From: Ornithodoros turicata | Taxonomy: Eukaryota > Arthropoda > Arachnida > Ixodida > Argasidae | Assembly (NCBI RefSeq): GCF_037126465.1 | Contig: NC_088202.1 | Span: 99,231,962 to 99,295,961 of the forward strand | DNA: 64,000 nucleotides | Reading direction: 5' to 3' | In this document: in pieces, positions 20,747 to 32,338 of the stretch | Position numbering within the stretch: the first letter of the stretch is position 1 | How the letters are laid out: every line of letters begins with the position of its first letter | Position numbers and translations under genes: made by a program | Notes under the pieces: generated by a model | Databases searched by the model: none | The model's input: only the letters and a program-made list of their open reading frames with translations | What the model was told of the DNA's origin: nothing

Positions 20747-21043
20747 TGCGTAGGTTACAAGTTTTCGCCCAGAGCCTGGGCTACTTCAGGTCTGAGGAAC
20801 GCTTATATAAAGACCAAAAAAGAAAAGAAGCGAAAACGATGCTACCCAAGACAAGGAGAGAGACCCAAAGAAGTGAGACACAACACACAGCGCGTTGAGT
20901 CTCTCTCCTTGTCTTAGGTAGCGTCTTTTTCGCTTCCTCTCTCTCTCTCTTCTTTTTTTTTTTTCTTCATGTAAGCGTTCCTCAGACTTTTGTATCCATA
21001 TCTGAAGCCCAGGCTCTGGGCGAAAGCTTGTAACCCACGCAAT
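20747..21043. repeat. Foldback element, about 297 bp
   Basis: The outer arms pair GGTTACAAGTTTTCGCCCAG (from about 20752) with CTGGGCGAAAGCTTGTAACC (ending about 21036). Further blocks pair inward: GAGGAACGCTTA with TAAGCGTTCCTC, and AAGACAAGGAGAGAGAC with GTCTCTCTCCTTGTCTT. Small indels and a T/C-rich tract lie in the right arm. No coding capacity. Confidence 0.8.
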
Positions 21044-21164
21044 CAACATACGTTTCATCTCTTCTTGATTTGTGTTTTTCTAAGATTTCATGTCAGGACC
21101 GAATGTCTTCGTGTTCAGTGCGGCGTGGCGTTCGGCCCCCACCCTGGTTTCTCCACCGCGCGAA

Positions 21165-21260
21165 ATACGGGGGGAGGGGGGGATATGTTTAATGCTGATA
21201 AAAAAAGAAGGGAAGGGTTAACCTTGATGTAGGCTACTATTCCCAAAAGAAAGACGCAAA
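21165..21260 (-). repeat. Retroelement 3' end, copy 1
   Basis: On the minus strand the block ends with TAAACATATC next to a C-rich run. Its sequence resembles 42364-42480: GGATATGTTTA..., A/G-rich, then GGCTNNCTATTCC on the plus strand. Two dispersed copies ending in an AATAAA-like signal suggest a retrotransposon or processed-transcript tail. Confidence 0.4.
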
Positions 21261-21739
21261 GGAAGATGAAGAACGAAATAGGTAGATTCAGCATCAAAGC
21301 AGTGCTAAGCGCACGATGGCCAGAGATATTCGTCATCTTTTCTCCCAGCAGCGATCAAGGCGCCCTCCCCTTGCTGCGTCGGTGTGCGTTCGGTGTGCGC
21401 ATGACCGGTGCGCCGGTGCGCCACACTTTCTTAACCGTCACGAGGACGGGCGGCGTTCGAATTTTAATTTGCACCGTGATGTAGCGCCGAAAGCAAAGCC
21501 CTGAGCTGCATGATTTATATATTTTGCACAATTCGTCCTTGTTGTTTGCTCATGAACGAAGGCGACTTTATTTTATCTTGTGGTCCTTGATAAGGTGCAA
21601 AATATTTGTCTAATATGCATTCGACGCGTTGCTTTCGTACAAAGGACAATGAAAAACTTCACATATTTCAGGGGTTACGCTGCATCTTTCGAAGATTTTA
21701 GCGCATAGTTGGATGCATATTTCAGGAGTTTTAGTGTAT

Positions 21740-21775
21740 ATTTGTATGTCATATAGTGTTATATGACATACAAAT
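21740..21775. repeat. Perfect 16-bp hairpin, 4-nt loop
   Basis: ATTTGTATGTCATATA-GTGT-TATATGACATACAAAT, no mismatch. Confidence 0.9.
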
Positions 21776-23116
21776 TTATCTTTGCTACATAAAGTAAGCG
21801 CAGAACATTATTTCTTGCTTGAACACCATAATGGTCATAATTTACGACACAGAAATCGAGCTTTGGGTCCTTATTTTCCCAGCAAAATAAGCACCCAAAC
21901 ACACAAAGTGTCTCCACAACCAGAGAAATTCACATTACTATGTTCACAAATAATTATGTAACGAAAACCACGGAACACATATGCGTCCGTGATGACTGGA
22001 ACGATAGTGCTTCGCACCGGATGTAATAGACATCATCATGGCAGCCGACGTCCCGATGAGAAAAAAATAAGAAGGATGCTCAAGAGGAATGAACGTTGCC
22101 CATAGAACGAAGAAAACGTCGTGGTTTTACGCGATAATAATATTGATAATAGAGATGGCCGATAATACAATTTGGGTTAGTTTCCTTTTATTTTATTCGC
22201 CACATTGCTTAACCAGAAATATTCCTCCCACTCACAAAAGCCTACATCAAACGCCCTGTGGTCTCTCTGTAAGTACGCTTTTCTTTGCAAGCGCCTTTCT
22301 CTGGGGGATTTTCCCACCCAATGGATAAGTGTAGCTCTTTGAGCACACGAATCTAGCTTCCACAACAGCCCTTTAATTAGGAAGTCGAGTGGCTTGTGCT
22401 GAGGTAGATACCTTAATTAATGCCCATCAAGGGGAAACCTCCCGTTGGCGGATTGCGATTTGAAAGAATGCCGACTCGTGGAAACGTCGGGCGATGCCGG
22501 CAGAATGGCACCTGTATAATCTCTCCCCCCACCCCTTTCGGAATTACCCTTTTAGAATGCCCTTGTTATAAACTTACTGGGGGTGTGGATTGGCAGCGGT
22601 AAAGCACTGCTCAATATATTTCGTGGTCTCCTTATCTCGGCTGCTCGTTCTACTGACAAGCGCGTAGATGCGACTGGATCAAAACGCTCGGCTTGTCCTT
22701 GATTTCTGAATATGCAGAGTCTAGAAGTAGTTAGTGACAATACCGTTGCATATGAGCAACAAAAAGTAAGTATGTTACTTGAGCAGCCAGAGGGCGAAGT
22801 CGAATCTTCACGGAGCAAAGCCTGCAATGTGTGTTCTCACCTCTGTATTCTCGTGACAAATGTGCTTAACGGTTAAAAGGGATTCGTAACAGAAAGGTCA
22901 TAGAATGTCGCAGTGAACGAACAGTCTCTGTTCGATATATCGGCAGCTCACGATCAGTCATGCTACACCGTATCGCAAATATTTCCACAAGGTTTCACGC
23001 ACCGGTTAATATTCTGTGGAATGTTGCATGAGATTTTGGAGCAGACAACTGTGTTGTGTTGGTCGTGATGGCGTTAATCGGATTATCGTTGTATACGCAT
23101 CAATGGTGTGGGCAGC
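21776..23116. other. No gene recognised
   Basis: Ordinary AT-rich sequence. I found no coding, RNA or repeat signature. Confidence 0.35.
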
Positions 23117-23256
23117 GTATACTGAAAGTCGAATGCAATAGGGGTGGACGGTATGTGTCTTATCAATGTTCTTTCGTGTCACGAGTCTGTTCAGGGCCGT
23201 CCACCTACCCGTCCACCCCTATTGCACTCCACTCGACATTCAGTACATTGTGCGTA
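23117..23256 (+). repeat. MITE with long TIRs, copy 1
   Basis: The left arm ACTGAAAGTCGAATGCAATA followed by GGGGTGGACGG is complementary to the right arm CCGTCCACCCCTATTGCACT…TTCAGTACATT. The interior (TATGTGTCTTATC…CACGAGTCTGTTC) matches copy 2 at 40925-41081 in reverse orientation. The outermost bases are more decayed than in copy 2. Confidence 0.82.
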
Positions 23257-24671
23257 TTTTCATCAAGCAGGAGAGCTGCTTGGGTGACTACTGTAGTCGA
23301 AATAAGGTCAGATTGGATGGTTGATTATTGATATTATGATGAAAGACGATCAAGGTTGGCGGTGATGGGAAGCTAGATATGGAACTTGGCAACGGGTGGT
23401 CAACTTGGAGTGCAATTTCAAAGGGGTGTTCGCACCTAGGAGCATGATTTGCACGTTTATGGGAATATGTTTCGCATAATGCGACGATTTTGCACAATCC
23501 CACTCATCCCATGGGGTACTGTGCTCGAACCAGGTCGTTAACAACAATTTGTATGTGGTTGTTTCCCTCGGGTGGCTAGCGTGGGCTGCAGCTAAGGTAG
23601 GTTGCTTCTGGTGCGGTTTCTTTCCGTGTTCCGCAAAGCGCGTTCAAGAAAGTTTGAGTTTGACAGTGCCGTTTGTCGGTTTTTCGGTGATTAAAAAGTT
23701 GCACATTGTGTGTCACGTACGCTGTTACTAAAAATAACTGTATGGTGATCCTAGTTTTTAAGATTGCAGGTACTCATATGTGCCTCCGAGGGAACGCCAT
23801 TTAAACTGCGGATAACGACGTCCGTCTCTAATGGAAGTCTATAAAACGGTCGGCAAATTAGCTTCGTTTCCGGACAATTTCACTCGCTCTAATGCGAAGA
23901 CGACAAATAAAGAAGCATCGACGGCCGCTCTCTATATTTCTCTATCTTTTTTCTCGTATTTCGAAACGTGTTTCTGCAGAACGTCTTAAGTGTTACAGTC
24001 TTTCAAGAGTGTGACCTTCCAGTTATATTCTATTTACTTTGCTTTTGACAGACGTGAAGATTTATGTTTCCCCCTTTGGTCACTGGTTCTTCTATTGTTT
24101 CCATTTATGTGGCTTCCGTTCTTTCTTCACTGTTTACTGAGCAGCAGCTATTGTTTCGCTACGCGGGAGAGTACGATAATCGGGAGTAGGCTAGGGAACC
24201 GTATCTTTCAAAATTTGCACGTTGATAATGATTTTTACCACATAGGCATCCCTGAGGTCCCCAGATGGCCAAGTCCTGCGAAGGTGCACTGTATTTTTAT
24301 TTTTATTATTTTATTTATTTTCTGGGCGGGCTGGGGCGTCGATAGCCATGACAGCGGCGTTGGGGCCAGAGACGCACCAATAGTACAGGAAAGGAGTCAC
24401 CTGTTATGTTGTGTGGATGGTCTTGTAGGATGTTTGAGGGAGACTGAGCCAGCACCTCCAGCAAAATGTTACGAACAGCACAACGTCATGATTGCAATAG
24501 TTTGATGACAGAATGAGAATGCGCGTGACACGAGTCGTTGCCGTCACAATATTTGCGCATCTTAAGTCGGTAAGTCTAGTTTTAAGCGTCGTCGGTATCG
24601 ACGGAACGAAAACATATTGGGTGACACGTGGATCTTCGTTGTCCTACCCGTCACACAAGCTAGTAGACACC
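23257..24671. other. No gene recognised
   Basis: The 171-aa frame at 23990-24505 is hydrophobic in its first half but matches no family I know and runs through a T/A-rich tract. I treat it as chance. Confidence 0.35.
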
Positions 24672-24989
24672 ATAGAGTTTATTCACTGATGTCACCTCTC
24701 TAGAGGGCACTAGCTTTGAAATGTCGAAATCGCCGCCATATAGGTCCGGGGCAGTTTAGTTTCTGTTTTCGTTCGCTGCCATGTACTATTTAGAATATTA
24801 TTAACGTGGACAATACGAAAATTGCAGGGATATTGTACAAATAATGTTCACAGTGCAAAACCTTAGAAACAGAAAATCTGCGGCCAATGCGATGCTGACG
24901 AAAGCCTGCGTTGCACCTACGTCATGGCGGCCAATCCGCTAGCGACTGTGGCGCTCCCCAGCGAGTGACGTCGTGTGGATAAACCCTAT
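24672..24989. repeat. TIR element, about 318 bp
   Basis: The left end ATAGAGTTTATTCACTGATG and the right end, whose complement is ATAGGGTTTATCCACACGAC, pair with a few mismatches. Both continue into GTCAC and a GC-richer block. No ORF. TSD not certain. Confidence 0.55.
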
Positions 24990-25777
24990 TGTAAAAAGTT
25001 AAAGAGGCATCGGAATGCGTGTCTTCCTTTCGCTATCGTAAAACAAAGGCCTCAATAACTAGAACTACTGCAATTTCAATACGAATAATTCCTCATTCGG
25101 TCAGTGTGTGCAGATAAAGTTCGCATTGTTTTGTTAAAGCACCTGAGCATCACACGTGGGCTGGTTTTAATTACTGCAAGATGAGGTTCGTTAACTATTG
25201 CTCCATGGCGCGCAGAATAATTATTATGCCCTAAAGCAGCCCTCGAGCCATTCGTTGCTAATATACCTTACTGCGTTATGCCTAATGACGCATCGAGAAA
25301 TGACCGGCCCTTTACGCTCCAACGGCTCAAATGAAGCGGGCTTAAGTGTACGTTGGAATGTAGATTGTTAGCGTGCGTTTGTCTTCAAAACTTCGCCAAC
25401 CGGATGAATTCGTCGAATAGTGCACGAGAACCGCAGTCATTACCTGGCGATTGCTGCTCGGATGGTGTGTGGTGGGAGCATCGGAGTTATGGTGGAGTTA
25501 TGTAAATGCCTCGTGTCTGAGATTAGGTTTGTCGCAGTGACTGCTTTCTGAGTGTGGAAAAGTGTTCTATTGCTTTCGCGGCATCAGTTTCAATGCTCGA
25601 TAGTGTAATTCGAATATGGCTATACAACTCCTCGGAGAGCGAGAGGGGGAGTAGCATCAATGATCATGAACGTCACTTCAGTTCTCTACAGTCTCTACAC
25701 TATCAAAGAAAAGGGTATGAAAATTTGCAACGAACGCTGTTGCCATATCAACTTCCGTGCCACCCCGTATACTGTAA
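24990..25777. other. No gene recognised
   Basis: No coding or RNA signal found. A GTTAAAGAGGCATCGG motif near 25008 resembles ends of other TTAA-adjacent elements but has no partner here. Confidence 0.3.
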
Positions 25778-26157
25778 AGCTTGAACCGCATGACCCGAAA
25801 AGCGTCCGAATTCTTTCCGAACCGAATTCGTGACCGAACTTTTTTCGGAGAACAGAATTCCCGGCCGAATTTGGTCGATCTGGCATCCAATGGCTATTCA
25901 GCCGGAAGGAGAACCATAGCAACGATGACGTAGCAAATGGGTCGACTGTTGCCGCGTGTGCGACTTCTACCCCTATAAATACAGAGATTATCTCATTGAG
26001 CTGGATGGTTCAAAGGCGATGTTCCCCAAGGTCAGAAGTCTTCGGCCGAAATTCGGGGTGCATTTCGGTAGCATGCGGTGATGCACAGAAAAAAGTTCGG
26101 TCCCGATTTAGGTTCGGGCAGTTTTCGGACAGTTTTTCGTGCCATGCGGTTCAGCCT
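25778..26157. repeat. PIF/Harbinger-like MITE, TAA duplication
   Basis: Ends AGCTTGAACCGCATG (25778) and CATGCGGTTCAGCCT (to 26157), with TAA on both sides (25775-25777 and 26158-26160). Inside each end are motifs based on CCGAA and GAAAA. A 3-bp TWA target and TIRs of about 15 bp or more are PIF/Harbinger traits. 380 bp, non-coding. Confidence 0.75.
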
Positions 26158-26160
26158 TAA

Positions 26161-28593
26161 TGCTGTGAGGGTACAGCAGTGTCCGTTACTCCCTTGATGG
26201 CAGCAATAGGCAAAGAGTTAGAAGCTAGTATAATGTAACCGTTGATTGTCAGCATGGTTACCGGAGCACGTTTTCCTCTCTGAGCTTCTTCTTCGTCAGA
26301 AAATGTCTCTGTAGGTGGCCTTTTGGGAGCTGATGCTTACGGAACAATTCCCAGACCACGATCCCACGCCAGTGCAGACCAGTGTAGCCACACCAGTGCA
26401 AACCCAGACCACGGTGTCCCAGACGCTGTGTGCGTCGCACAATCTCTGTCTCCATCGCTGACAATTTGCGTTTCGCCATATTTCTACTGATTTCGACGGC
26501 AGATATACGACGTCGTTGTTGTCCAAACTGAAACCATGCACCCACGTGGTCCCGCGGAGTGTGTGCTCCCGGCCGTCCACAATTGGCCGAGAGGTCTGCA
26601 CGTTGATGACGTAATCCCGCTTCGAAGGGATGTATCCGGCGGTCACGCCCCGCTATTTCTGCGTAACTGCGCTCCCGGTGCACTGAATTCGGTTAAAAGT
26701 ATATTTGTGTATGATAGTGAGGGATCATGAGAACCGTTTCCGTCAGAGTACTAGGTATTCGCGAAAATCATTTCATGGTCCCTTTAACGACACAGTCTGG
26801 AGCCTTCGACTTGTTTTGAGATTGGGTTTGTGAACGGCTGTGAGTTACGTGTAGATGTCATGTGCCGAATTCATCGAAGAGAGCGTCGTATAGAGAACGA
26901 CATGTTAACACCCGGTTTCAGTTTCACGGTGACGTAAGCGTTACCTACAGCGCTTTCGCGGACATCATAAAGGTGCGAGACCGAGATCAAGGTAAAACTG
27001 AGGGCTATTTTGAGATATGGTAAAACGTAAGCAGCGAGTTTAACGTGGAATCGCTGTCATCGGTGCTTGGCATAACAAAAACGGGAGGCTATTGGCAGTG
27101 ACACGACGACAGACCACTGATAAACATGACGACACTGACGAGCAGCCAGAAATCAACAACCAGATACACCTTGATGCATTGCTTGGCCTTTGATGCCTTT
27201 GTGCCATTAAACCCATAATCTCTCTCTCTCTCTCTCTCTCTCGCATTGCTCTCCCTGGCTAATGGGACCCTATTTCAAAAGCACGAAATATTCAGTTTTT
27301 TTTTTTTCTTTCTCATTTGCAAATTCTTTTATAAACGCTATGAGAGCAGCACAGATGCCGTTTTCGCCGCCCAGTTTTACGGCCAAGTGTTCATTCTGTT
27401 GGAGAGACTATATGTAGCTACCAGATGGCTAATTACGTAAAATCCATTAGTTAACTTTTTATTTTAAGGTTTTCGAGGAAATGTGTGTTGGAGGAATTGA
27501 AGCAGAATGTTCATACCAACACGCCCAAAGTAAGAATAGAGCACCAACACAGAAAACTCTTACCAGCAAAACGTACAAACCAGCAACACAAAATGTTTTG
27601 CTGGCTGGCATGTTTTCTTTTTCTTCTTTTCCTTTTTTTCTTGCGCTCCCGCTTCGGCCTTTTTATCGTATGATGTTACGAATAGTGCTACCTTGCTACG
27701 TTTAGATATACTGGCTCTGACGGCACTCTGCAGCAAAAACTGAAAATTTGTATCGATATGAGCCCAGTCACACAAAAGCTAGACACTCGACACCCACAGT
27801 GCGTGGAACTGGTACAGCGCCTCTAGAAAAGAAAGACTTCGGTGAAGCAGATCACAAGCCCGGATTGAGTATCACCAATACCCGTGAACAAGAATAAGAA
27901 TGCCGGTACTCGTGTGTGCGTGAACAAGGAGAGCCATGCAAAGCCCGTTAAACCCGCTATCCGGTGTAGCTCGACGAGTGTAGCTACAACGGCACGCGAG
28001 AGGGGAATAAAATCAGTTTAGCATATATGGAGAGGTTTGCGACTATCTCAATTTCGCTTAGTGTGTCGTACGCTAGGAGTCATACAGATGATGTGTAGTA
28101 GTTTGTAAAAGTCGACATATGTCGGGTAGGGCTAACTTGAGCCATAAATAATTATGGTGGCTGTTGTGATGATTTTGAGGTGGCGTTTTAGGAAAGTGTT
28201 CTGAAAAAAAAAAAAAGCTTTTCTGAAGTGAAGAAACCTTTCTGAAGAAACCTTTTCGCGAACTGTTTTATCCTCGTTATGCTCATTCCCATGGCGCCTT
28301 TAACGATACCACGCTTGGTGTGTTGACTGTCGTTAGATGGATGCAGAGCTGAGACGTCTGGGAACGAGACGCCGCGCACTCAGTCGATTCCGTAGCAGGA
28401 GGAGAATCATGTGGCATAACGCTTGTTTTGAAATCAGACGACACATTAACGCGTTGATCATGGAGCAAAAGTCACGCGCTTTTCGCCCAACGCACGAACA
28501 ATATGAAACAATGCCCGAGCACAACAATTTATTCACGAGCGTTTTGTCGCCGTCCTGCATCCGATGTGCCTCTCCGGCTGCCGTTACAGCATG
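26161..28593. other. No gene certain; CpG-rich block and one transposon terminus
   Basis: 26450-26690 is CpG-rich and opens a minus-strand frame starting MAKRKLSAMETEIVRRT. Just to its right, CATTTCATGGTCCC next to TTTAA at about 26769-26786 looks like the end of an element similar in type to the one at 14636-19103. Together these could be the promoter and start of a transposon gene, but no transposase motif is seen. (TC)n occurs at 27218-27241. A minus-strand tail GGGTTTAATGGCACAAAGGC at about 27191-27212 resembles retroelement 3' ends. Confidence 0.35.
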
Positions 28594-28706
28594 GGGCGAG
28601 TTCCTGGAAGAGCGTGAGCAGCGTAGCATCGTACTGCCACTCATTGCAAAAGCACGGACTGCGCAACGATGCTACGGTGCTCACGCGCTTCCAGGAACGC
28701 GCCCCA
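28594..28706. repeat. Hairpin with 40-bp arms
   Basis: GGGGCGAGTTCCTGGAAGAG (28594) and the following CGTGAGCAGCGTAGCATCGT pair with ACGATGCTACGGTGCTCACG and CGCTTCCAGGAACGCGCCCC (28667-28706). A few mismatches, loop about 33 nt. It abuts the inverted end of the satellite-like repeats. Confidence 0.82.
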
Positions 28707-29252
28707 GGTCCGCACTATTGGGTTTCAACACGTCCGTCCGTCAGCGTCTCTGTGTGACGGACGCATGGGTTTCCAATTCATGTCCGCAATTTCGCGACTC
28801 TGCTCTACCAGAAACGGCTTACAGCCGTCTACATGAAGTGAAGTAAAAGAAGGTGAGACCTCGCGGTGGCACAGTTACCGGGGCAAGGACCGGCAATTCT
28901 TGCAAAGATCGGACTCTGCGAACCTATGCGTCCGTCGCTTTCGAAGGTGCTTGCGTCGGTTCGGAGACGGACGCAACGCTGACGGACGCATGGACACGCA
29001 ATAGTGCGGACCAGGCTTAAAAGAAGATAAGAGCACACGGCGGCACGGTTACCGGGGCAACAACCGGCATTTCTCGCGTCGTTCCGCCCAAAAATCGAAC
29101 TCAGCGAACCTATGCGTCCGTCGCTTTCGGAGGGGCTTGCGTCCGTTCGCAGACGGACGCAAGGCTGACGGACGCATTGACACGCAATAGTGCGAACCAG
29201 GCTTAAAAGAAGATAAGCGCACGCGGCGGCACGGTTACCGGGCAACGACCGG
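28698..29252 (+). repeat. MITE-derived tandem repeat, left part
   Basis: Units of about 172-186 bp run from TTAAAAGAAG(G/A)T through CGGCGGCACGGTTACCGG and AACCTATGCGTCCGTCGCTT to GCAATAGTGCGGACCAGGCT. About 2.3 units lie here (from about 28847). Each unit end followed by TAA looks like a PIF-type terminus. An inverted copy of that end (CCAGGTCCGCACTATTG) sits at 28708-28724. The array appears to be an expanded MITE. It stops at the Pao/BEL LTR at 29253 and resumes at about 34811. Confidence 0.72.
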
Positions 29253-29271
29253 TGTTAAGGAAGATGAAGCT
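29253..29271 (+). repeat. 5' LTR stub of the Pao/BEL element
   Basis: TGTTAAGGAAGATGAAGCT here is identical to the first 19 bases of the 3' LTR at 34373. The rest of the 5' LTR, the primer-binding site and gag are missing, replaced by the inverted RT-RNase H block. Confidence 0.8.
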
Positions 29272-29275
29272 GCAG

Positions 29276-30612
29276 ACCACTTTCTTGTCTTTGCTTGTGT
29301 CATCCTGATCCAGTACCGCTCGGAATTTTTCAACTCCTGTGTTGTGAGCGGGCCAGTCTGCTTTCGACCCCTTGAGTTCTGTATGTAGCGCAGCACCCAC
29401 GCGGTTACTCGACAAAGTCGGTTCGCTCTACTGTACCGCTCTGGCGACATGAGGGTTTGAACCGCCGCAATCGCCACCAAGGGAACACGTTGGGAGACCA
29501 CTTCGTCCTTTCCATCAGGACAGGTGGGTTCTGGTATAAGTGAACTTGGCCAATTTTCCGCATGTGCCAACCACGTAGGGCCGTGCCACCACAAGGCGCT
29601 GCCCTGAAGCTGATGCCCCTTGACACCTCGAGTAAGGAGGTCAGCCGGATTTTCCTCACCGGGACAGTGTCGCCACCATTCAGTAGAAGTGATGCTTTGA
29701 ATTTCTTGGACGCGGTTCGCAACGAAGGTCTTCCACCGTGTTACTGGCCCTCTTATCCAATGCAACGCTATGAGAGAATCCGTCCAGAACACACAGTCGG
29801 GCACAATCTTCAAAGCAGTGCAGACATATCGGTGAAGCCGTGCGGCAGGAAGGGCTGCCATAAGTTCAAGCCTTGGCAGCGTTTGGCTCTTGATGGGAGC
29901 AACTCTGCTCTTACTGACGAGGAACTCCATGCTCGAAGACGCTTTAACGTAGATTACCGCGCAGTAAGGGCAGGGACTAGCGTCAGCAAATACGTGCATC
30001 TTCCTAGGCGTGCCCGTGCCCGAATATCCCAGGAAACGAGGGAGAGAGAGTTGCTTCAGTTCTGCCACTCCCACACACCACTCCTTCCACACTGCTTGTA
30101 TGTCCTCTGGCAGTGGATCATCCCAGTCTAGCTCCGCCTCCCAAATTCTTTGCAGCAGAATCTTGCCAGTAATGGTGAAGGGCGCAAGTAAGCCGAAAGG
30201 ATCGTAGATCCTTGATACGGACTGTAAAATGTGCCTCTTGTCATACGTCTCGTTTGCAACAAAGTCCGAAATGGCTGCGAGAGGACATCGTAGTTTGTCA
30301 TTGTGTACGTCCCAGACAAGTCCCAGCACCTTCTTAGTGTGATCGTGAGTGGTCTCGACGGTTGTGCTGCCGTCGTTGAACATCTGGCGTAATAGGATCC
30401 CGTCATTGATCACCCTTTCACTTCACTTTCATGCCTGCGGCCACAAATATTCGAAAAGTGTCCTGGTACAGAATCTCTGCGTCGGATGATGTTTCCACGC
30501 TGACCACCAAGTCGTCGACGTAGAAATGGTCCTGTAGAAGCGCCGCTGTCTCTGGGTAGTCCCCTTCAGACTGCCTTAAGTGAATTCGAATAGTCGCGGA
30601 AGTGCGGAAGAT
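29276..30612 (-). pseudogene. Inverted Pao/BEL block: RT C-terminal part and RNase H
   Basis: The minus strand encodes RT motif C (DHFYVDDLVVSVE), the RT connection, then RNase H. RNase H shows HVFADASPCP (Asp), LPRLELMAAL (Glu), CVFWTDSLIALHW (Asp) and CPGEENPADLLTRG (Asp), then the start of the integrase lead-in. It is a near-identical inverted copy of 31780-33090. It keeps 13 bases (around KEWCVGVAELKQ) that the plus copy lost between two GGAGTGG repeats. A frameshift/stop separates YVDD from the long frame at about 30415. The block ends against the LTR stub on one side and against protease sequence on the other. Confidence 0.9.
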
Positions 30613-30619
30613 GAAGCAG

Positions 30620-31522
30620 GTGGACATTTATTAAGAAGCCACTGTCGCGCAAAATGCAGCTGCCAATCGTGGGAAGGGAAGATCTCGCAATCAATACTGT
30701 CGGAAAAGCCGGGAAACAGTCCTTGCATAGCAGGGTCAGTGTGACCCTCCGATCCCAGTACACGTCCCAGGAGGTGTCCTTCGAGGCTCTGGAATATGCA
30801 TCAGTAACCTTCCGCATATAGATGTCAAGGCTATTGTTTGCCTCAGGGATACTGAAATGCAGTTAGCGAATGTGGCTGTGGCATATGTCCCCTCAACAGA
30901 AATTAGCATTCTTTTGGGCGCAGACTTTTACGGGGCGGTTGTCACCGGCAAGCAAATGCGGCTTCAGGGTAACCTCATCGCCCTCGATACAACCTTCCGA
31001 TGGACTCTGCAAGGTCCTGCGGGAGATTATTCTTCGCCAGAGGTGAACACTTTCCACGTTGATGTTTCTAGCTTCTCCCAAGAGGACTTAGATGAGAGGT
31101 TGCAGAGATTCTGGGACTTGGAGCACCTCGGGATTGCCGACGCCGCAGAATCACCGGGTAAAGATCCCGTTCTACAGAGATTCGAGGACAGCAATCTATT
31201 GGAGAACGGTCGTTACAGTGTTGGGCTGCCTTGGAAGGACAACCTTGTCCCTAGGCTCGGGACAAACAAGACAGCAGCTGAAGTACGTCTAAGAAACGCC
31301 ACCCGCACTCTGTTGAAAGACCAGGCTGTAATGAACGAATACGACCAAGTTATTCGCCAGTACCTCGAGAACAGTCACGCTGAACCCGTAGATGTCACAG
31401 GGCCAAAGGTTGGCCCGGAGTATTATCTCCCACATCATGCAGTGACCCGACGTGAAAGGGAGACTACTAAAGTACGCATCGTATTCGAACCTCGTCAAAG
31501 GCACCTGGTTTTCTATCTTTGA
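30620..31522 (+). pseudogene. Pao/BEL polyprotein: protease remnant and RT N-terminus
   Basis: From about 30628 the plus strand reads RWTFIKKPLSRKMQLPIVGR and SVTLRSQYTSQEVSFEAL, the second half of a retropepsin-like protease, with the active-site Asp segment damaged at the junction. After frame breaks near 30820-30856 it continues EISILLGADFYGAVVTGK, the flap/LLGADYY region, then the RT lead-in (LQRFWDLEHLGI…, YYLPHHAV, KVRIVF). The frame is lost at about 31490, one frameshift before SSKAPGFLSLNDVLHAGPN. Confidence 0.85.
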
Positions 31523-32337
31523 ATGACGTACTACACGCGGGTCCCAATATGAATTCGGACATTCTCTCTTTGCTGTTGAGGTTCAGGATGCATCCCATCG
31601 CCCTTTTTTCTGGCATAGAAAAGGCCATTCTACAAATTGGCCTACACAAGCAGGACACTGACACATTGCGTTTCCTTTGGTATTCTACGACTCCGGTTAT
31701 TGGGCAAGCCCTCCCAGACATCGAAACTTGGCGGATGACTCGAGTACTCTTTGGGGCCAGGTCCAGCCCCTTTCTTCTTTCCGCGATTATTCGACATCAC
31801 TTACGGCAGTCTGAAGGGGACTACCCCGAGACAGCGGCGCTTCTACAGGACCATTTCTACGTCGACGACTTGGTGGTCAGCGTGGAAACATCATCCGACG
31901 AAGAGATTCTGTACCAGGACACTTTGCGAATATTTGCGGCCTCATGCATGAAAGTGAGGAAGTGGGTGACCAATGACGGGATCCCATTACGCCAGATGTT
32001 CAACGACGGCAGCACAACCGTCGAGACCACTCAAGATCACACTAAGAAGGTGCTGGGACTTGTCTGGGACGTACACAATGACAAACTACGATGTCCTCTC
32101 GCAGCCATTTCGGACTTTGTTGCAAACGAGACGTATGACAAGAGGCACATTTTACAGTCCGTATCAAGGATCTACGATACTTTCGGCTTACTTGCGCCCT
32201 TCACCATTACTGGAAAGATTCTGCTGCAAATAATTTGGGAGGCGGAGCTAGACTGGGATGAGCCACTGCCAGAGGACATACAAGCAGTGTGGAAGGAGTG
32301 GCAGAACTGGAGTAACTCTCTCTCCCTCGTGTCCTAG
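31519..32337 (+). pseudogene. Pao/BEL reverse transcriptase palm (motif A Asp lost)
   Basis: Continues the RT: NDVLHAGPNMNSDILSLLL, then motif A. ALFSGIEKAILQIG carries Gly at residue 32 where ALFSDIEKAFLQI is expected, so one catalytic Asp is gone. Motif B FGARSSPF is at residues 78-85 and motif C YVDD at 114-117. The frame ends early (SLVS*) because 13 bases are deleted between two GGAGTGG repeats; the inverted copy at 29276-30612 retains them. Overlaps the previous fragment by 4 bases owing to the frameshift. Confidence 0.9.
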
Positions 32338-32338
32338 G

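Noticed and set aside
23990..24505. A 171-aa hydrophobic protein
   Set aside because: Hydrophobic stretches come from T-rich sequence; no family resemblance.
28337..28846. A 169-aa gene on the plus strand
   Set aside because: Much of it lies in a hairpin and in an inverted satellite end, and no domain is recognisable.
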